Assembly: GCF_001644015.1 (NCBI RefSeq)
Contig: NZ_LUUI01000022.1
Span: 1-64,000 of the forward strand
DNA length: 64,000 nt
Direction of reading: 5' to 3'
From: Methylomonas lenta
GTDB taxonomy: Bacteria > Pseudomonadota > Gammaproteobacteria > Methylococcales > Methylomonadaceae
This document shows positions 9,398 to 17,489 of this stretch, piece by piece. The notes below the pieces were generated by a model that made no database searches, was not told the DNA's origin, and was given only the letters and a program-made list of their open reading frames with translations. The position numbers and the translations under genes are program-made. Numbering within the stretch: position 1 is the first letter of the stretch; every line of letters starts with the position of its first letter.

Positions 9398-10312
9398 ATG
9401 ACTAATTTTAATTTAAGTGCATGCGGCATTGAAAAAAATAAATATGGTTTCCATGAGTTGGTTTCAAAGCCCTCTGAAGCTGAGCTAAAAGATTATTACG
9501 CTAATAAATATTATCAACAATCGATTCAGATGCATCAGCATGAATACAGTGCTGATGACTTGCTCTGGAAACGGAAAAAACTAGAACAAAAGGCCAGCGT
9601 TGTCAGGCAATTTATAGAAAATTCAACTGGAAATGGGACGAAGAAATTTCTGGACGTCGGTGCGGGCGAAGGTTTTGCCATGAGTTACTTTGCCCAGATC
9701 GGTTGGGGTGCCTCGGGTCTGGATTACAGCAGTTACGGATGCTCAGTGCATAATCCTGATATGCTGGAAAAACTGCTTATCGGTGACATCGGAGCTTCTA
9801 TCGACAGATTAGTTGTGGATGGGGCAAGTTTTGAGTTGATCTTGCTGGACAATATTTTGGAGCATGTGCTCGACCCATTGGATATTCTGCAAAAAATGCA
9901 TCATTTATTGGCGGAGAAGGGCGTATTAATTATTGAAGTTCCTAACGATTTTTCATTACTGCAGCTGGAATTGATGCGTTTGGACTGCATAGATAAACCC
10001 TTTTGGGTGGTTAAGCCGGATCATATTTCCTACTTTAATGCCGAAGGGCTGGTGAATTTATGCGACGAAGCGGGGTATAAGCAGTTTAAGCTTATTTGCG
10101 ATTATCCCATCGATTTGGCGCTTTTCAATGAAAACACAAATTACGTGATGCACCCTGGTGCAGGCAAGTCTGTCCATAAAGCCAGAATGCGGGTTGAAAA
10201 TCTTATTCATGATATATCGATCGATAAAGCTCTTAAGTTTTATGAGTCGTTTGCCGAGCTTGGGCTGGGACGTAACTTAATTGGGTTTTTCCATAAAAAG
10301 TCAGATTTATAA
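9398..10312 (+). CDS. Class I SAM-dependent methyltransferase in pse operon
   Basis: A 304-residue methyltransferase with the Rossmann SAM motif FLDVGAGEGF at about residues 84-93, the acidic residue region GLDYS, and the post-motif segment LILLDNILEHVLDPLDIL typical of Methyltransf_11/23 proteins. No N-terminal zinc ribbon is seen. It follows pseG after 109 bp, the largest gap but one within the cluster, and ends 13 bp before the ComA-ComB start. One sampled 60-base line inside it is about 38% GC against about 57% for a sampled line in pseC, hinting at separate origin. A plausible substrate is a hydroxyl of the acyl group or sugar made by this operon; the sequence does not show which. Confidence 0.8.
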   Translation: MTNFNLSACGIEKNKYGFHELVSKPSEAELKDYYANKYYQQSIQMHQHEYSADDLLWKRKKLEQKASVVRQFIENSTGNGTKKFLDVGAGEGFAMSYFAQIGWGASGLDYSSYGCSVHNPDMLEKLLIGDIGASIDRLVVDGASFELILLDNILEHVLDPLDILQKMHHLLAEKGVLIIEVPNDFSLLQLELMRLDCIDKPFWVVKPDHISYFNAEGLVNLCDEAGYKQFKLICDYPIDLALFNENTNYVMHPGAGKSVHKARMRVENLIHDISIDKALKFYESFAELGLGRNLIGFFHKKSDL

Positions 10313-10325
10313 AAAGGCATATTCC

Positions 10326-11807
10326 ATGAATGAAATCTTAAATAAGCTGGGGCTGCCTCAAGGCTCTTCAAAACCAAGAAGCACCGGGTTGACGATGGTT
10401 TTGGATAAATCGTTAGGCATCCACGGCGCCATTGATCTGGTCGAAACTGGGGCTGATTATATAGATACTATTAAGTTTGGTTGGGGTACGTGCGCCTTAT
10501 ATCCTGGCGATGTGTTGACCAAGAAAATAAAAATTTATCGGGATGCGGGCATTAACGTGTGTCCCGGTGGGACGTTTATAGAGTCGATATTCGAATTTGC
10601 CGATGTCGATACGATGTTGGATTTGCTGAAGGATTTGGGTTTTAATGCGATAGAGGTTTCCAACGGTATACACCCGTCCATGACGCTAAGCGACAAGCAG
10701 GCTATTATCAAAAAGGCGGTTGCCAAAGGGTTTTACACGATCTCGGAAGTAGGGAAAAAATTGCCTGAAGAAGACCGGAAAATGACATACAGGCATAGGG
10801 TCGAAGAAATCAAGCAGGATATTGAAAGCGGTGTCAGCAAGGTCATTATGGAAGCCCGGGAGTCCGGCACGGTGGGAATATTCAACGCGGACGGTCGCAT
10901 CAATTCCGAGTTGGCGTATGAGTTGTTCCGGAACGTCGATCCAGATAGCGTTTTGTGGGAAGCGCCCACCAAGGAGCAGCAAGTCTGGTTGCTGCAGAAC
11001 ATTGGTTCCAACGTCAATATCGGCAACGTATCGCCACTTGATGTGTTGAGCCTGGAATCCATGCGGCGAGGCCTAAGAGCGGATACCTTTAGAGACTTTT
11101 GTAAGGACAGTCGCAGGGTGTTTCTGGAATTGGGTGTCGGTGGGGCGATTAGGGCGCAAAGAAGAGGCGATGTGGTGGTGGTGGTGGATGCATTGCGGGC
11201 AAGCACCACCATTGAGCAGTGCATTGCCAAGGGCGCTAAAGAAGTCATTCCCGTCATCAGCGCCACCGATTTGGTTGGCGAAGTCACGATTGGTGAGCGT
11301 GGCGGTTCCAAGTTACCCAATGCGGACTACGGTAATAGTCCGGTTTTAATCGGTGCCGAAAATGTGAATGGTATGTCGGTTGTCATATCCACCACCAACG
11401 GTACCGAGTGCATCATGAGTGCCACGGGAAAAGATAGTGTGGTTTTGGTTGGCGCGCTGACCAATTGTTCTGCCGTGGCGCAAGCGGCGATTGAGATTGC
11501 GGCTAAATTGGGAAAAAGCATCACGCTACTTGCCGCCGGTAGAAACAACCAGCCGGCGATTGAAGATAGGGCGGCGGTAACGGAAATAATGAAAAAGATC
11601 GGAAATGTGACCCCGCGAGGTGTTTTAGAGCCTTTTTATAGTAGCGAGTTGGAAAAAGATTTTCTCGAAAGTGATAGTGGAATCAATCTGGTGTCTTTGG
11701 GGTATATGGAAGACGTGGTTTTTTGTTCTAGAATTGATATATCTGAGGCTGTACCTATTTTCGATGGCAAGCGACTTATCAAATATAACCCTGAAATGTT
11801 TCAATGA
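10326..11807 (+). CDS. ComA-ComB fusion: phosphosulfolactate synthase / 2-phosphosulfolactate phosphatase
   Basis: A 493-residue two-domain protein. Residues about 1-250 are a ComA-type (R)-phosphosulfolactate synthase, which adds sulfite to phosphoenolpyruvate; visible family segments are GLTMVLDKSLG, DTIKFGWGTCALYP, VIMEARESGTVGIFNADG and the end LESMRRGLRADT. Residues about 255-493 are a ComB-type 2-phosphosulfolactate phosphatase with VVVVVDALRASTT, STTNGT and AAGRNNQPAIEDRAAV. Together the predicted product is 3-sulfolactate. The two activities are normally separate proteins of coenzyme M synthesis, and no ComC, ComD or ComE gene is nearby. The ATG at 10326 is preferred over 10281, which would run into the methyltransferase gene; AAAAAGG lies just upstream. 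The stop overlaps the next start by 4 bp (ATGA), implying coupled translation with the ATP-grasp ligase. Confidence 0.93.
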   Translation: MNEILNKLGLPQGSSKPRSTGLTMVLDKSLGIHGAIDLVETGADYIDTIKFGWGTCALYPGDVLTKKIKIYRDAGINVCPGGTFIESIFEFADVDTMLDLLKDLGFNAIEVSNGIHPSMTLSDKQAIIKKAVAKGFYTISEVGKKLPEEDRKMTYRHRVEEIKQDIESGVSKVIMEARESGTVGIFNADGRINSELAYELFRNVDPDSVLWEAPTKEQQVWLLQNIGSNVNIGNVSPLDVLSLESMRRGLRADTFRDFCKDSRRVFLELGVGGAIRAQRRGDVVVVVDALRASTTIEQCIAKGAKEVIPVISATDLVGEVTIGERGGSKLPNADYGNSPVLIGAENVNGMSVVISTTNGTECIMSATGKDSVVLVGALTNCSAVAQAAIEIAAKLGKSITLLAAGRNNQPAIEDRAAVTEIMKKIGNVTPRGVLEPFYSSELEKDFLESDSGINLVSLGYMEDVVFCSRIDISEAVPIFDGKRLIKYNPEMFQ

Positions 11808-13021
11808 AACAAAAGTTAATGATTATAGGCGCTGGCCGTGAGCAAGTGCCTGCAATAATAAATGCTCGAAAATTGGGTTATGAGACGGTTGCGACGGATA
11901 TTAATGAACATGCCCCTGGATTTGCTTATGCAGATTACTCTGAGGTAGTGAGCACGGCCGATTTTGATGGCAATTTAAGCGTTGCCAGGCAATATCAAGT
12001 TGATGGTGTTATGACATTGGGTTCCGAAGTGGCTGTGCCTGTTGTTGCTAAGATAGCCAGCATCCTAGGTTTGCCGGGTTTTTCGGAGGAAACTGCGTTG
12101 AAAGCGACCAACAAAAATGCCATGCGTTCGGCTTTTGAGGCATTTTATGTGCCCAGTCCCAGTAGTGAACCGGTTAAAACCTTGACCGATGCCGAAAGTT
12201 TTGCCAGTAAACATGGCTACCCGGTGGTTATCAAGCCCAGTAACTCATCTGGCCAGAGAGGCATTGAAAAAGTAAACGATTTGGATGCGCTCTGTCATTG
12301 CTTTGCTGAGGCGATTAAATACTCTACGGATGGTTATGCCATCGTCGAAACATTTTATGCCGGGCCGGAAGTCAACGTCACTGCCGCTGTTGTGCAAGGT
12401 CAGGTAACCATTTTATCGTTATCGGATCGTATTACGGCTGCTTCGCCTCATTTTGGCATAGCAATAGAACATGTATTTCCTCCCGCAATAACGGATGAGC
12501 AAGCCAGTGCAGTCAAAGCTGCATCAGTTTTAGCTATTAAGGCAATTGGTCTTGAGAACGGTATTGCCTATCCTCAGGTAGTAGTGGGTGAAAAGGGGCC
12601 GCAAGTGATCGAAATTGCCGCAAGAATACCTGGTGGCTTTATGCGGGAGGTGGGGCTGTATATGTCTGGTATCGATATGATAGACGTGGCCATTAAGCTG
12701 GCTATGGGTTGTTCGTTCTTGCTTGATGACTATATAGCGATTGAGGTTGTTCCTGCCTTGTCTGTACGGTTTATGACTGAATTGGATTATCCGACGATTA
12801 ATAAACCCATAGCCAAGATTGAGGGGGTGGATGATGCAAAAAAAACACAAGGGATATTGTCAGTGGAAATTAATGCTGAAATCGGCCGGCTTTTGCCAAT
12901 CCTTAATAGTTCGGCAGCACGATTTGGCGCAATAATAGCTAAAGGTAAAGATAGAGAAGAAGCGCGTAAAAATAGTCATCTCGCCTTGGCTAAAATCGAC
13001 ATTAAATTTGTTGATGAGTGA
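11804..13021 (+). CDS. ATP-grasp carboxylate-amine ligase in pse operon
   Basis: A 405-residue ATP-grasp protein with the three-part layout of biotin carboxylase/PurK-like enzymes: an N-terminal Rossmann-like segment (MIIGAGREQVPAI), the central ATP-grasp lysine region YPVVIKPSNSSGQRGI, a YAIVETFYAGPEVNV segment, and the metal-binding end VIEIAARIPGG. Such enzymes activate a carboxylate as acyl phosphate and join it to an amine. Its ATG overlaps the ComA-ComB stop by 4 bp, so the carboxylate is plausibly sulfolactate and the amine the C4 amine of the PseC product. That pairing is inference. An alternative is ligation of an amino acid to the sugar or the nonulosonate. Confidence 0.88.
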   Translation: MKQKLMIIGAGREQVPAIINARKLGYETVATDINEHAPGFAYADYSEVVSTADFDGNLSVARQYQVDGVMTLGSEVAVPVVAKIASILGLPGFSEETALKATNKNAMRSAFEAFYVPSPSSEPVKTLTDAESFASKHGYPVVIKPSNSSGQRGIEKVNDLDALCHCFAEAIKYSTDGYAIVETFYAGPEVNVTAAVVQGQVTILSLSDRITAASPHFGIAIEHVFPPAITDEQASAVKAASVLAIKAIGLENGIAYPQVVVGEKGPQVIEIAARIPGGFMREVGLYMSGIDMIDVAIKLAMGCSFLLDDYIAIEVVPALSVRFMTELDYPTINKPIAKIEGVDDAKKTQGILSVEINAEIGRLLPILNSSAARFGAIIAKGKDREEARKNSHLALAKIDIKFVDE

Positions 13022-13104
13022 GCCGATTAAGCAGCGATTTTAATGACAACTAATAGTTGGTAGTCTTTAATTTTAATGAACAAAACACTCGTATGGAATA
13101 TTGA

Positions 13105-14148
13105 ATGCAAATTTCTAATCAAGTGATTGGTATAGAACAGCCACCCTATATTATTGCGGAGATGTCCGGTAATCATAATCAATCTCTTGAACGCGCATTG
13201 GCTATTGTCGATGCGGCAGCTAAAGCCGGCGCCCATGCGATTAAGCTGCAGACTTATACGGCTGATACCATGACGCTGGATATAGCTGAGGGAGAGTTTG
13301 TAATCAACGATGCAAAATCTCTCTGGAAGGGGCAAGCACTGCATTCGCTTTATCAGCAAGCTTATACCCCTTGGGAATGGCATAAATCTATCATGGACAG
13401 AGCAAGGGAGCATGGTCTGCATTGTTTTAGCTCACCTTTTGATGAAACAGCGGTGGATTTCCTCGAGACTTTAAATGTGCCTTGTTACAAGATTGCCTCT
13501 TTCGAATGCGTGGACTTGCCGTTGATTCGTAAAGCGGCCAGTACCGGAAAGCCGCTTTTAATTTCGACCGGCATGGCGACAATCTCTGAGATTGCTGAAG
13601 CAGTCGATACGGCTCGTCTGGCTGGGTGTAAGGATCTTGTTTTGTTCAAATGTACCAGTACTTATCCTGCATCCCCAGAAAACACTAATTTACGTACTAT
13701 TGCCCATATGCGTGAATTGTTCGGTTGCGAAGTCGGTCTTTCTGATCATACTCTAGGTATTGGTGCTGCATTGGCGGCAGTTGCTTTCGGTGCTACTGTG
13801 ATCGAAAAACATTTCACGCTCTCCCGAGCGGATGGTGGTGTTGATTCGGCTTTTTCGCTTGAGCCTGATGAGCTTTCAAGTCTAGTTTTAGAGTCGGAAC
13901 GTGCTTGGCAAGCGCTCGGTAGCGTTCAATATGGGTCAACTGTATTTGAAGAAAAAGCACGACTTCGTCGGCGTTCTCTTTATATAGTGGAAGACTTAAA
14001 GGCTGGCGATGTGTTGACGTCGAGAAATCTCAGAAGCATTCGTCCAGGATATGGGCTACCACCTAAGTTTTATGATGTACTTCTAGGTCGGAAGATTGCA
14101 AAAACGGTTAAGAAAGGTACGCCGCTAACCTGGGCGATTGTTCAATAG
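13105..14148 (+). CDS. pseI: Pseudaminic acid synthase, PseI (NeuB family)
   Basis: A 347-residue NeuB-family synthase that condenses the 2,4-diacylamino-6-deoxy-altrose released by PseG with phosphoenolpyruvate. The TIM barrel occupies about residues 1-280, with EMSGNHNQSLERAL, the FSSPFDETAVDFLE segment, CTSTYPASPENTNL and VIEKHFTLSRADGGVD; the C-terminal SAF/antifreeze-like domain follows (RRSLYIVEDLKAGDVLTSRNL, then YGLPP). It ends the collinear operon and lies 83 bp after the ATP-grasp gene. Both PseI and ComA consume PEP, so two PEP molecules would enter each modified sugar if the sulfolactate proposal holds. Confidence 0.94.
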   Translation: MQISNQVIGIEQPPYIIAEMSGNHNQSLERALAIVDAAAKAGAHAIKLQTYTADTMTLDIAEGEFVINDAKSLWKGQALHSLYQQAYTPWEWHKSIMDRAREHGLHCFSSPFDETAVDFLETLNVPCYKIASFECVDLPLIRKAASTGKPLLISTGMATISEIAEAVDTARLAGCKDLVLFKCTSTYPASPENTNLRTIAHMRELFGCEVGLSDHTLGIGAALAAVAFGATVIEKHFTLSRADGGVDSAFSLEPDELSSLVLESERAWQALGSVQYGSTVFEEKARLRRRSLYIVEDLKAGDVLTSRNLRSIRPGYGLPPKFYDVLLGRKIAKTVKKGTPLTWAIVQ

Positions 14149-14257
14149 TTGATCCATTGCTTCTTGCTGCGATAAAGCAATTCCGGGATATTTTGCCCCC
14201 AATTGACTCTGAGGGTATGCAAGGCTTTTCCAGTTCAGTTGAAGTCGTAAAAAAGAT

Positions 14258-14284
14258 TAAAGTAATTTGTGTTTCGGACGATAA
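14258..14284 (+). promoter_or_regulatory. Sigma-28 (FliA) promoter of first flagellin
   Basis: The -35 box TAAAGTAA (14258-14265) and the -10 box GACGATAA (14277-14284) are separated by exactly 11 bp. Both match the FliA consensus TAAAGTTT-N11-GCCGATAA closely. The start codon of fliC at 14373 lies about 88 bp downstream, giving a leader of roughly 80 nt. Confidence 0.88.
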
Positions 14285-14372
14285 ATCCTGTGAGTTAGAA
14301 GTTTCATTTCAATCAATCAAGAAAGCACTGTTTAGGTCGGTAATATTCTAAAGCAGGGCGGAGGGTAAAATC

Positions 14373-15221
14373 ATGGCAATGGTCATTAATACAAACGTCG
14401 CATCCTTGAACAGCCAACGGATGCTGGATAGAACTAATATGTCTTTGCAAACGTCGATGGAGCGGTTGTCTTCCGGTCTTCGAGTTAATTCTGCAAAAGA
14501 TGACGCAGCAGGTTTGGCGATTGCCGATAGAATGACCTCGCAGATTCGCGGTATGACTGTGGCTATGCGTAATGCCAATGATGGCATATCCATGGCGCAA
14601 ACTGCGGAAAGTGCGATGGGGGCGATCACCGAAACTTTGCAACGTATGCGTGATCTTGGGGTGCAGGCTGCCAACAGAGGGGCAGTTTCAGATACTGATA
14701 GAGCAAAGTTACAGACAGAATTTAAGCAACTCGGCGATGAAATCACCCGGATTGTTGGTAATACTGAGTTTAATGGAAAGAAAATTTTGAACGGTGGATT
14801 GTCCAACGCTATATTTCAGGTTGGAGCAGGGACCTCGGCTAACAACCAGATATCCATTACTGTTGAAAATCTAAGTGGTGCTTCTGGAATTGGTACGATC
14901 GTTAACGCTGGTGTTTCTATTGGTAGCGCTGCAACGTCAAACAATGTATTAAGCGCTATCGACACCATCGATGCCGCAATTGCTAAAATTGATGATTTTC
15001 GCTCTAAATTAGGTGCGGTACAAAATCGGTTTACCACTACAATCGGTAATTTACAGTCCTCAATAGAAAACCAAAGTGCTGCGCGCTCTCGGATCATGGA
15101 TACCGATTTTGCAGTTGAAACCTCCAACTTAAGTCGGTCGCAGATTCTTCAGCAAGCGGGTACGGCGATGTTGGCACAGGCCAATCAGTCATCGCAATCG
15201 GTGCTTAGTTTACTTAGGTAG
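14373..15221 (+). CDS. fliC: Flagellin (copy 1)
   Basis: A compact 282-residue flagellin, the filament subunit exported by the flagellar type III system. The N-terminal D0/D1 region (residues about 3-140: MVINTNVASLNSQRMLDR, RLSSGLRVNSAKDDAAGLAI) and the C-terminal D1/D0 region (about 200-282: SRIMDTDFAVETSNLSRSQ) are intact. The central domain is very short, so D2/D3 are essentially absent. Ser/Thr positions in the middle segment are the likely glycan sites. GGAGGG at 14360-14365 is the ribosome binding site. It is driven by a sigma-28 promoter and followed by flaG-fliD-fliS-fliT. It closely resembles the second flagellin at 31335, differing mostly in the middle third. Confidence 0.97.
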   Translation: MAMVINTNVASLNSQRMLDRTNMSLQTSMERLSSGLRVNSAKDDAAGLAIADRMTSQIRGMTVAMRNANDGISMAQTAESAMGAITETLQRMRDLGVQAANRGAVSDTDRAKLQTEFKQLGDEITRIVGNTEFNGKKILNGGLSNAIFQVGAGTSANNQISITVENLSGASGIGTIVNAGVSIGSAATSNNVLSAIDTIDAAIAKIDDFRSKLGAVQNRFTTTIGNLQSSIENQSAARSRIMDTDFAVETSNLSRSQILQQAGTAMLAQANQSSQSVLSLLR

Positions 15222-15225
15222 TTTG

Positions 15226-15259
15226 AATTGGGAGGTTGCATGGGTGTAGCCTCCAATTT
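15226..15259 (+). promoter_or_regulatory. Hairpin between fliC and flaG
   Basis: An imperfect inverted repeat, AATTGGGAGG against CCTCCAATT with one bulged G, sits just after the fliC stop. No T-run follows, so it is not a full intrinsic terminator. It may stabilise the abundant fliC mRNA or reduce read-through into flaG-fliD. Confidence 0.4.
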
Positions 15260-15286
15260 GAATTCAAATTTATTAAGGTGATCGTC

Positions 15287-15664
15287 ATGAGTAGCGAAAT
15301 TCCCAATGTGTTAAAGCTTACTCCATTAGCGGCTGTAAAAGCTGTCAACAAGCAAGCGGAGGGTGTCGATTCCTCCAATAAGGAAAGTGTAGACAAAACA
15401 TCAGACTCTAAACAGGCTAAGCCGGAATATACTTTGGGTGTAGTAAAGAAGGCAGTAGATGAAGGCAACAGTTTGTTACAGTCAATCAATCGTAATTTAC
15501 AGTTTACAGTAGACGACGCAAGCAAAGAGCTTGTGGTTAAGATTGTCGATAGTGAAAGTGGTGAGTTAGTTCGGCAAATTCCGACCGAAGAGATGTTGAT
15601 GTTTATACGCCGCATGAAGGAAATGGATGGACAGCAAGGTTCTGTGCTTCAGGATCGAGCTTGA
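15287..15664 (+). CDS. flaG: FlaG family flagellar protein
   Basis: A 125-residue FlaG-family protein. The N-terminal half is low in complexity and charged; the conserved C-terminal part runs from about residue 65 (NLQFTVDDASKELVVKIVD) through GELVRQIPTEEML to the end. FlaG proteins influence filament length and are regularly found between flagellin and fliD. The start at 15287 (MSSEIPN) has AAGGTG 7 bp upstream; an upstream in-frame ATG at 15236 lies within the post-fliC hairpin and is unlikely. The biochemical role of the family remains loosely defined. Confidence 0.9.
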   Translation: MSSEIPNVLKLTPLAAVKAVNKQAEGVDSSNKESVDKTSDSKQAKPEYTLGVVKKAVDEGNSLLQSINRNLQFTVDDASKELVVKIVDSESGELVRQIPTEEMLMFIRRMKEMDGQQGSVLQDRA

Positions 15665-15691
15665 GCAAGTTGATCAAATGAGGAGATTGTC

Positions 15692-17089
15692 ATGGGCATT
15701 GTATCTTCAGTAGGCCTGGGTAGCGGGATTGATATTCAGTCGCTGGTTACCCAATTAGCGCAAGCTGAAACTCAGCCCGCGTTGAATGCTATCAGTCGCC
15801 AGAAAAGTGTTGCCAGTACTACGCTTAGTGGGCTAGGCACTTTGAAAAGCGCATTGTCTGGTTTTCAAACAGCTGTTGCTGGTTTGAAAGATGGCAGTCT
15901 TTTTAAAACTCATAAAACCAGTTCCTCGGATGAATCCATTGTAAAAGCAAGTGCAGGTGCCAATTCTGTTGCCGGTTCTTATGCGGTTGAAGTTACACAG
16001 TTGGCAAAAGCTCAAAAATCCATTGCAACATCGGAGTTCTCCAATTTTTCGGCTTTGGTTGGTGGAGGCACTCTAGCTTTTGAAACAGGAGCTGGCGAAT
16101 CTTTCAGTGTGACCGTAGGTAACACAACCACTTTGTCAGGCCTACGGGATGCGATTAATAGTGCTACGGGTAATAGTGTAGTGACTGCTAGTATCGTCAA
16201 TGTGGATCATGTTTCTACTGGTCCTAATGATCCTGAAAATGGCAGCACGGTTTCAAAGCTGGTTCTAACGGCCAAAAAAACCGGAGGCGAAAATGCCTTC
16301 ACTGTCAGTGGAAGTGAGAATGTCGATGCGCCGGGCTTATCCCGGTTTTTTTCAGCCAACCTCAACGCGCAGACTTTAGCGTTGGATGCCATCATCAGCG
16401 TGGATGGTCAAACCGCAACTCGAAGCAGCAACAGCATGACTGATGTTTTAACGGGTGTGACGCTTGATTTGCAGAATGTGAGTGAAGGTACGACAGTCAA
16501 TATTGATGTTAGTCTCGATAATGATGCCATTAATACCGCGGTTAACGGTTTTGTTGCCGCTTATAATAAATTAAGTTCGACGACCAAAAGCCTGGGGAAG
16601 TACGGTGGGTCTACAGATGGAACTGGCAATGGTGCATTGATTGGTGATTCAACTTTGCGAAGTATAAGCAGTCAACTCCGGCAAAATCTCACTAACACTG
16701 TTTCTTCAGCCACTAGCAATTACAACTCGTTGGCAATGATTGGCCTTAGTATCAAAGATGGTGTTATGTCATTGGATAGTGCTAAGTTAAATACCGCTTT
16801 AAGTACGGATCTACAGTCCGTCAGCGATATATTTTCGTCTACCGATGGTGTGGCCAATCGAACGTCTGATCGATTGAGCTATTTTTTGCAGTCTGGAGGC
16901 CCTTTAGATAGCCGGCAGAGCACGCTAACAAAAAAAATAGCTGATTTTGATGATCGAAAACTTGATATCCAAGAAAGACAAAGCAATGTACAGGCGATGT
17001 TGTTGAAACAATTTACTGCCATGGATGTAACGGTAGGTACGTTTAATTCGACCGGTAGTTTTTTAACCAATTGGATTAATAGCTTGTAA
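15692..17089 (+). CDS. fliD: Flagellar filament capping protein FliD (HAP2)
   Basis: A 465-residue FliD, which forms the cap at the filament tip and helps flagellin subunits fold in. The N-terminal family segment VGLGSGIDIQSLVTQLAQAE is present, and the C-terminal coiled region includes QSGGPLDSRQSTLTKKIADF and RQSNVQAMLLKQF, ending in FLTNWINSL. Length is usual for the family. AGGAG upstream of the ATG serves as ribosome binding site. It is preceded by flaG after 27 bp and followed by fliS after 13 bp. Confidence 0.96.
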   Translation: MGIVSSVGLGSGIDIQSLVTQLAQAETQPALNAISRQKSVASTTLSGLGTLKSALSGFQTAVAGLKDGSLFKTHKTSSSDESIVKASAGANSVAGSYAVEVTQLAKAQKSIATSEFSNFSALVGGGTLAFETGAGESFSVTVGNTTTLSGLRDAINSATGNSVVTASIVNVDHVSTGPNDPENGSTVSKLVLTAKKTGGENAFTVSGSENVDAPGLSRFFSANLNAQTLALDAIISVDGQTATRSSNSMTDVLTGVTLDLQNVSEGTTVNIDVSLDNDAINTAVNGFVAAYNKLSSTTKSLGKYGGSTDGTGNGALIGDSTLRSISSQLRQNLTNTVSSATSNYNSLAMIGLSIKDGVMSLDSAKLNTALSTDLQSVSDIFSSTDGVANRTSDRLSYFLQSGGPLDSRQSTLTKKIADFDDRKLDIQERQSNVQAMLLKQFTAMDVTVGTFNSTGSFLTNWINSL

Positions 17090-17102
17090 TTAAGGGGTTT
17101 TT

Positions 17103-17489
17103 ATGAACGCTGCTGCATACAAGAAAGGTGCAAGACAATATGCCGATGTGCATAGCTCAGGAGGGCTTGGTGAGGAATCACCTCATCGCTTGATACAGTT
17201 ATTGATGGAAGGTTTTCTGGCTAGAGTTAATTCGGCGAAGGGTGCTATCGTGCATGGTGATATGGAGTCTAAAAGCATTTATATTTCCAAGGCGATAGGA
17301 ATTACTGGTGGGCTAAACGAAGCCCTGAATCTTGAGCAAGGTGGAGAATTGGCTGCCAATTTGCGTCAATTATATGGCTATATTAATAGCTGCTTATTAC
17401 AGGCTAGTCGTGAAAATAGCGAAGAGAAGCTGAATGAAGTTGCAGTTTTGATGAAAGAAATTAAGGAAGCTTGGGATGCCATCGCCTGA
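17103..17489 (+). CDS. fliS: Flagellin export chaperone FliS
   Basis: A 128-residue helical chaperone that binds the C-terminal D0 segment of newly made flagellin and keeps it unpolymerised in the cytoplasm. Family segments ESPHRLIQLLMEGFLARVNSA and the helix NLRQLYGYINSCLLQASREN are clear. It overlaps the following fliT-like gene by 14 bp. Confidence 0.95.
   Translation: MNAAAYKKGARQYADVHSSGGLGEESPHRLIQLLMEGFLARVNSAKGAIVHGDMESKSIYISKAIGITGGLNEALNLEQGGELAANLRQLYGYINSCLLQASRENSEEKLNEVAVLMKEIKEAWDAIA

Noticed and set aside
10326-11807. Coenzyme M biosynthesis
   Set aside because: Only the first two steps are present; no ComC, ComD or ComE homologue is nearby and the gene is embedded in a sugar operon.
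14157-14351. A 64-codon ORF with TTG start after pseI
   Set aside because: The sigma-28 promoter of fliC lies inside it and it has no ribosome binding site; it resembles nothing recognisable.
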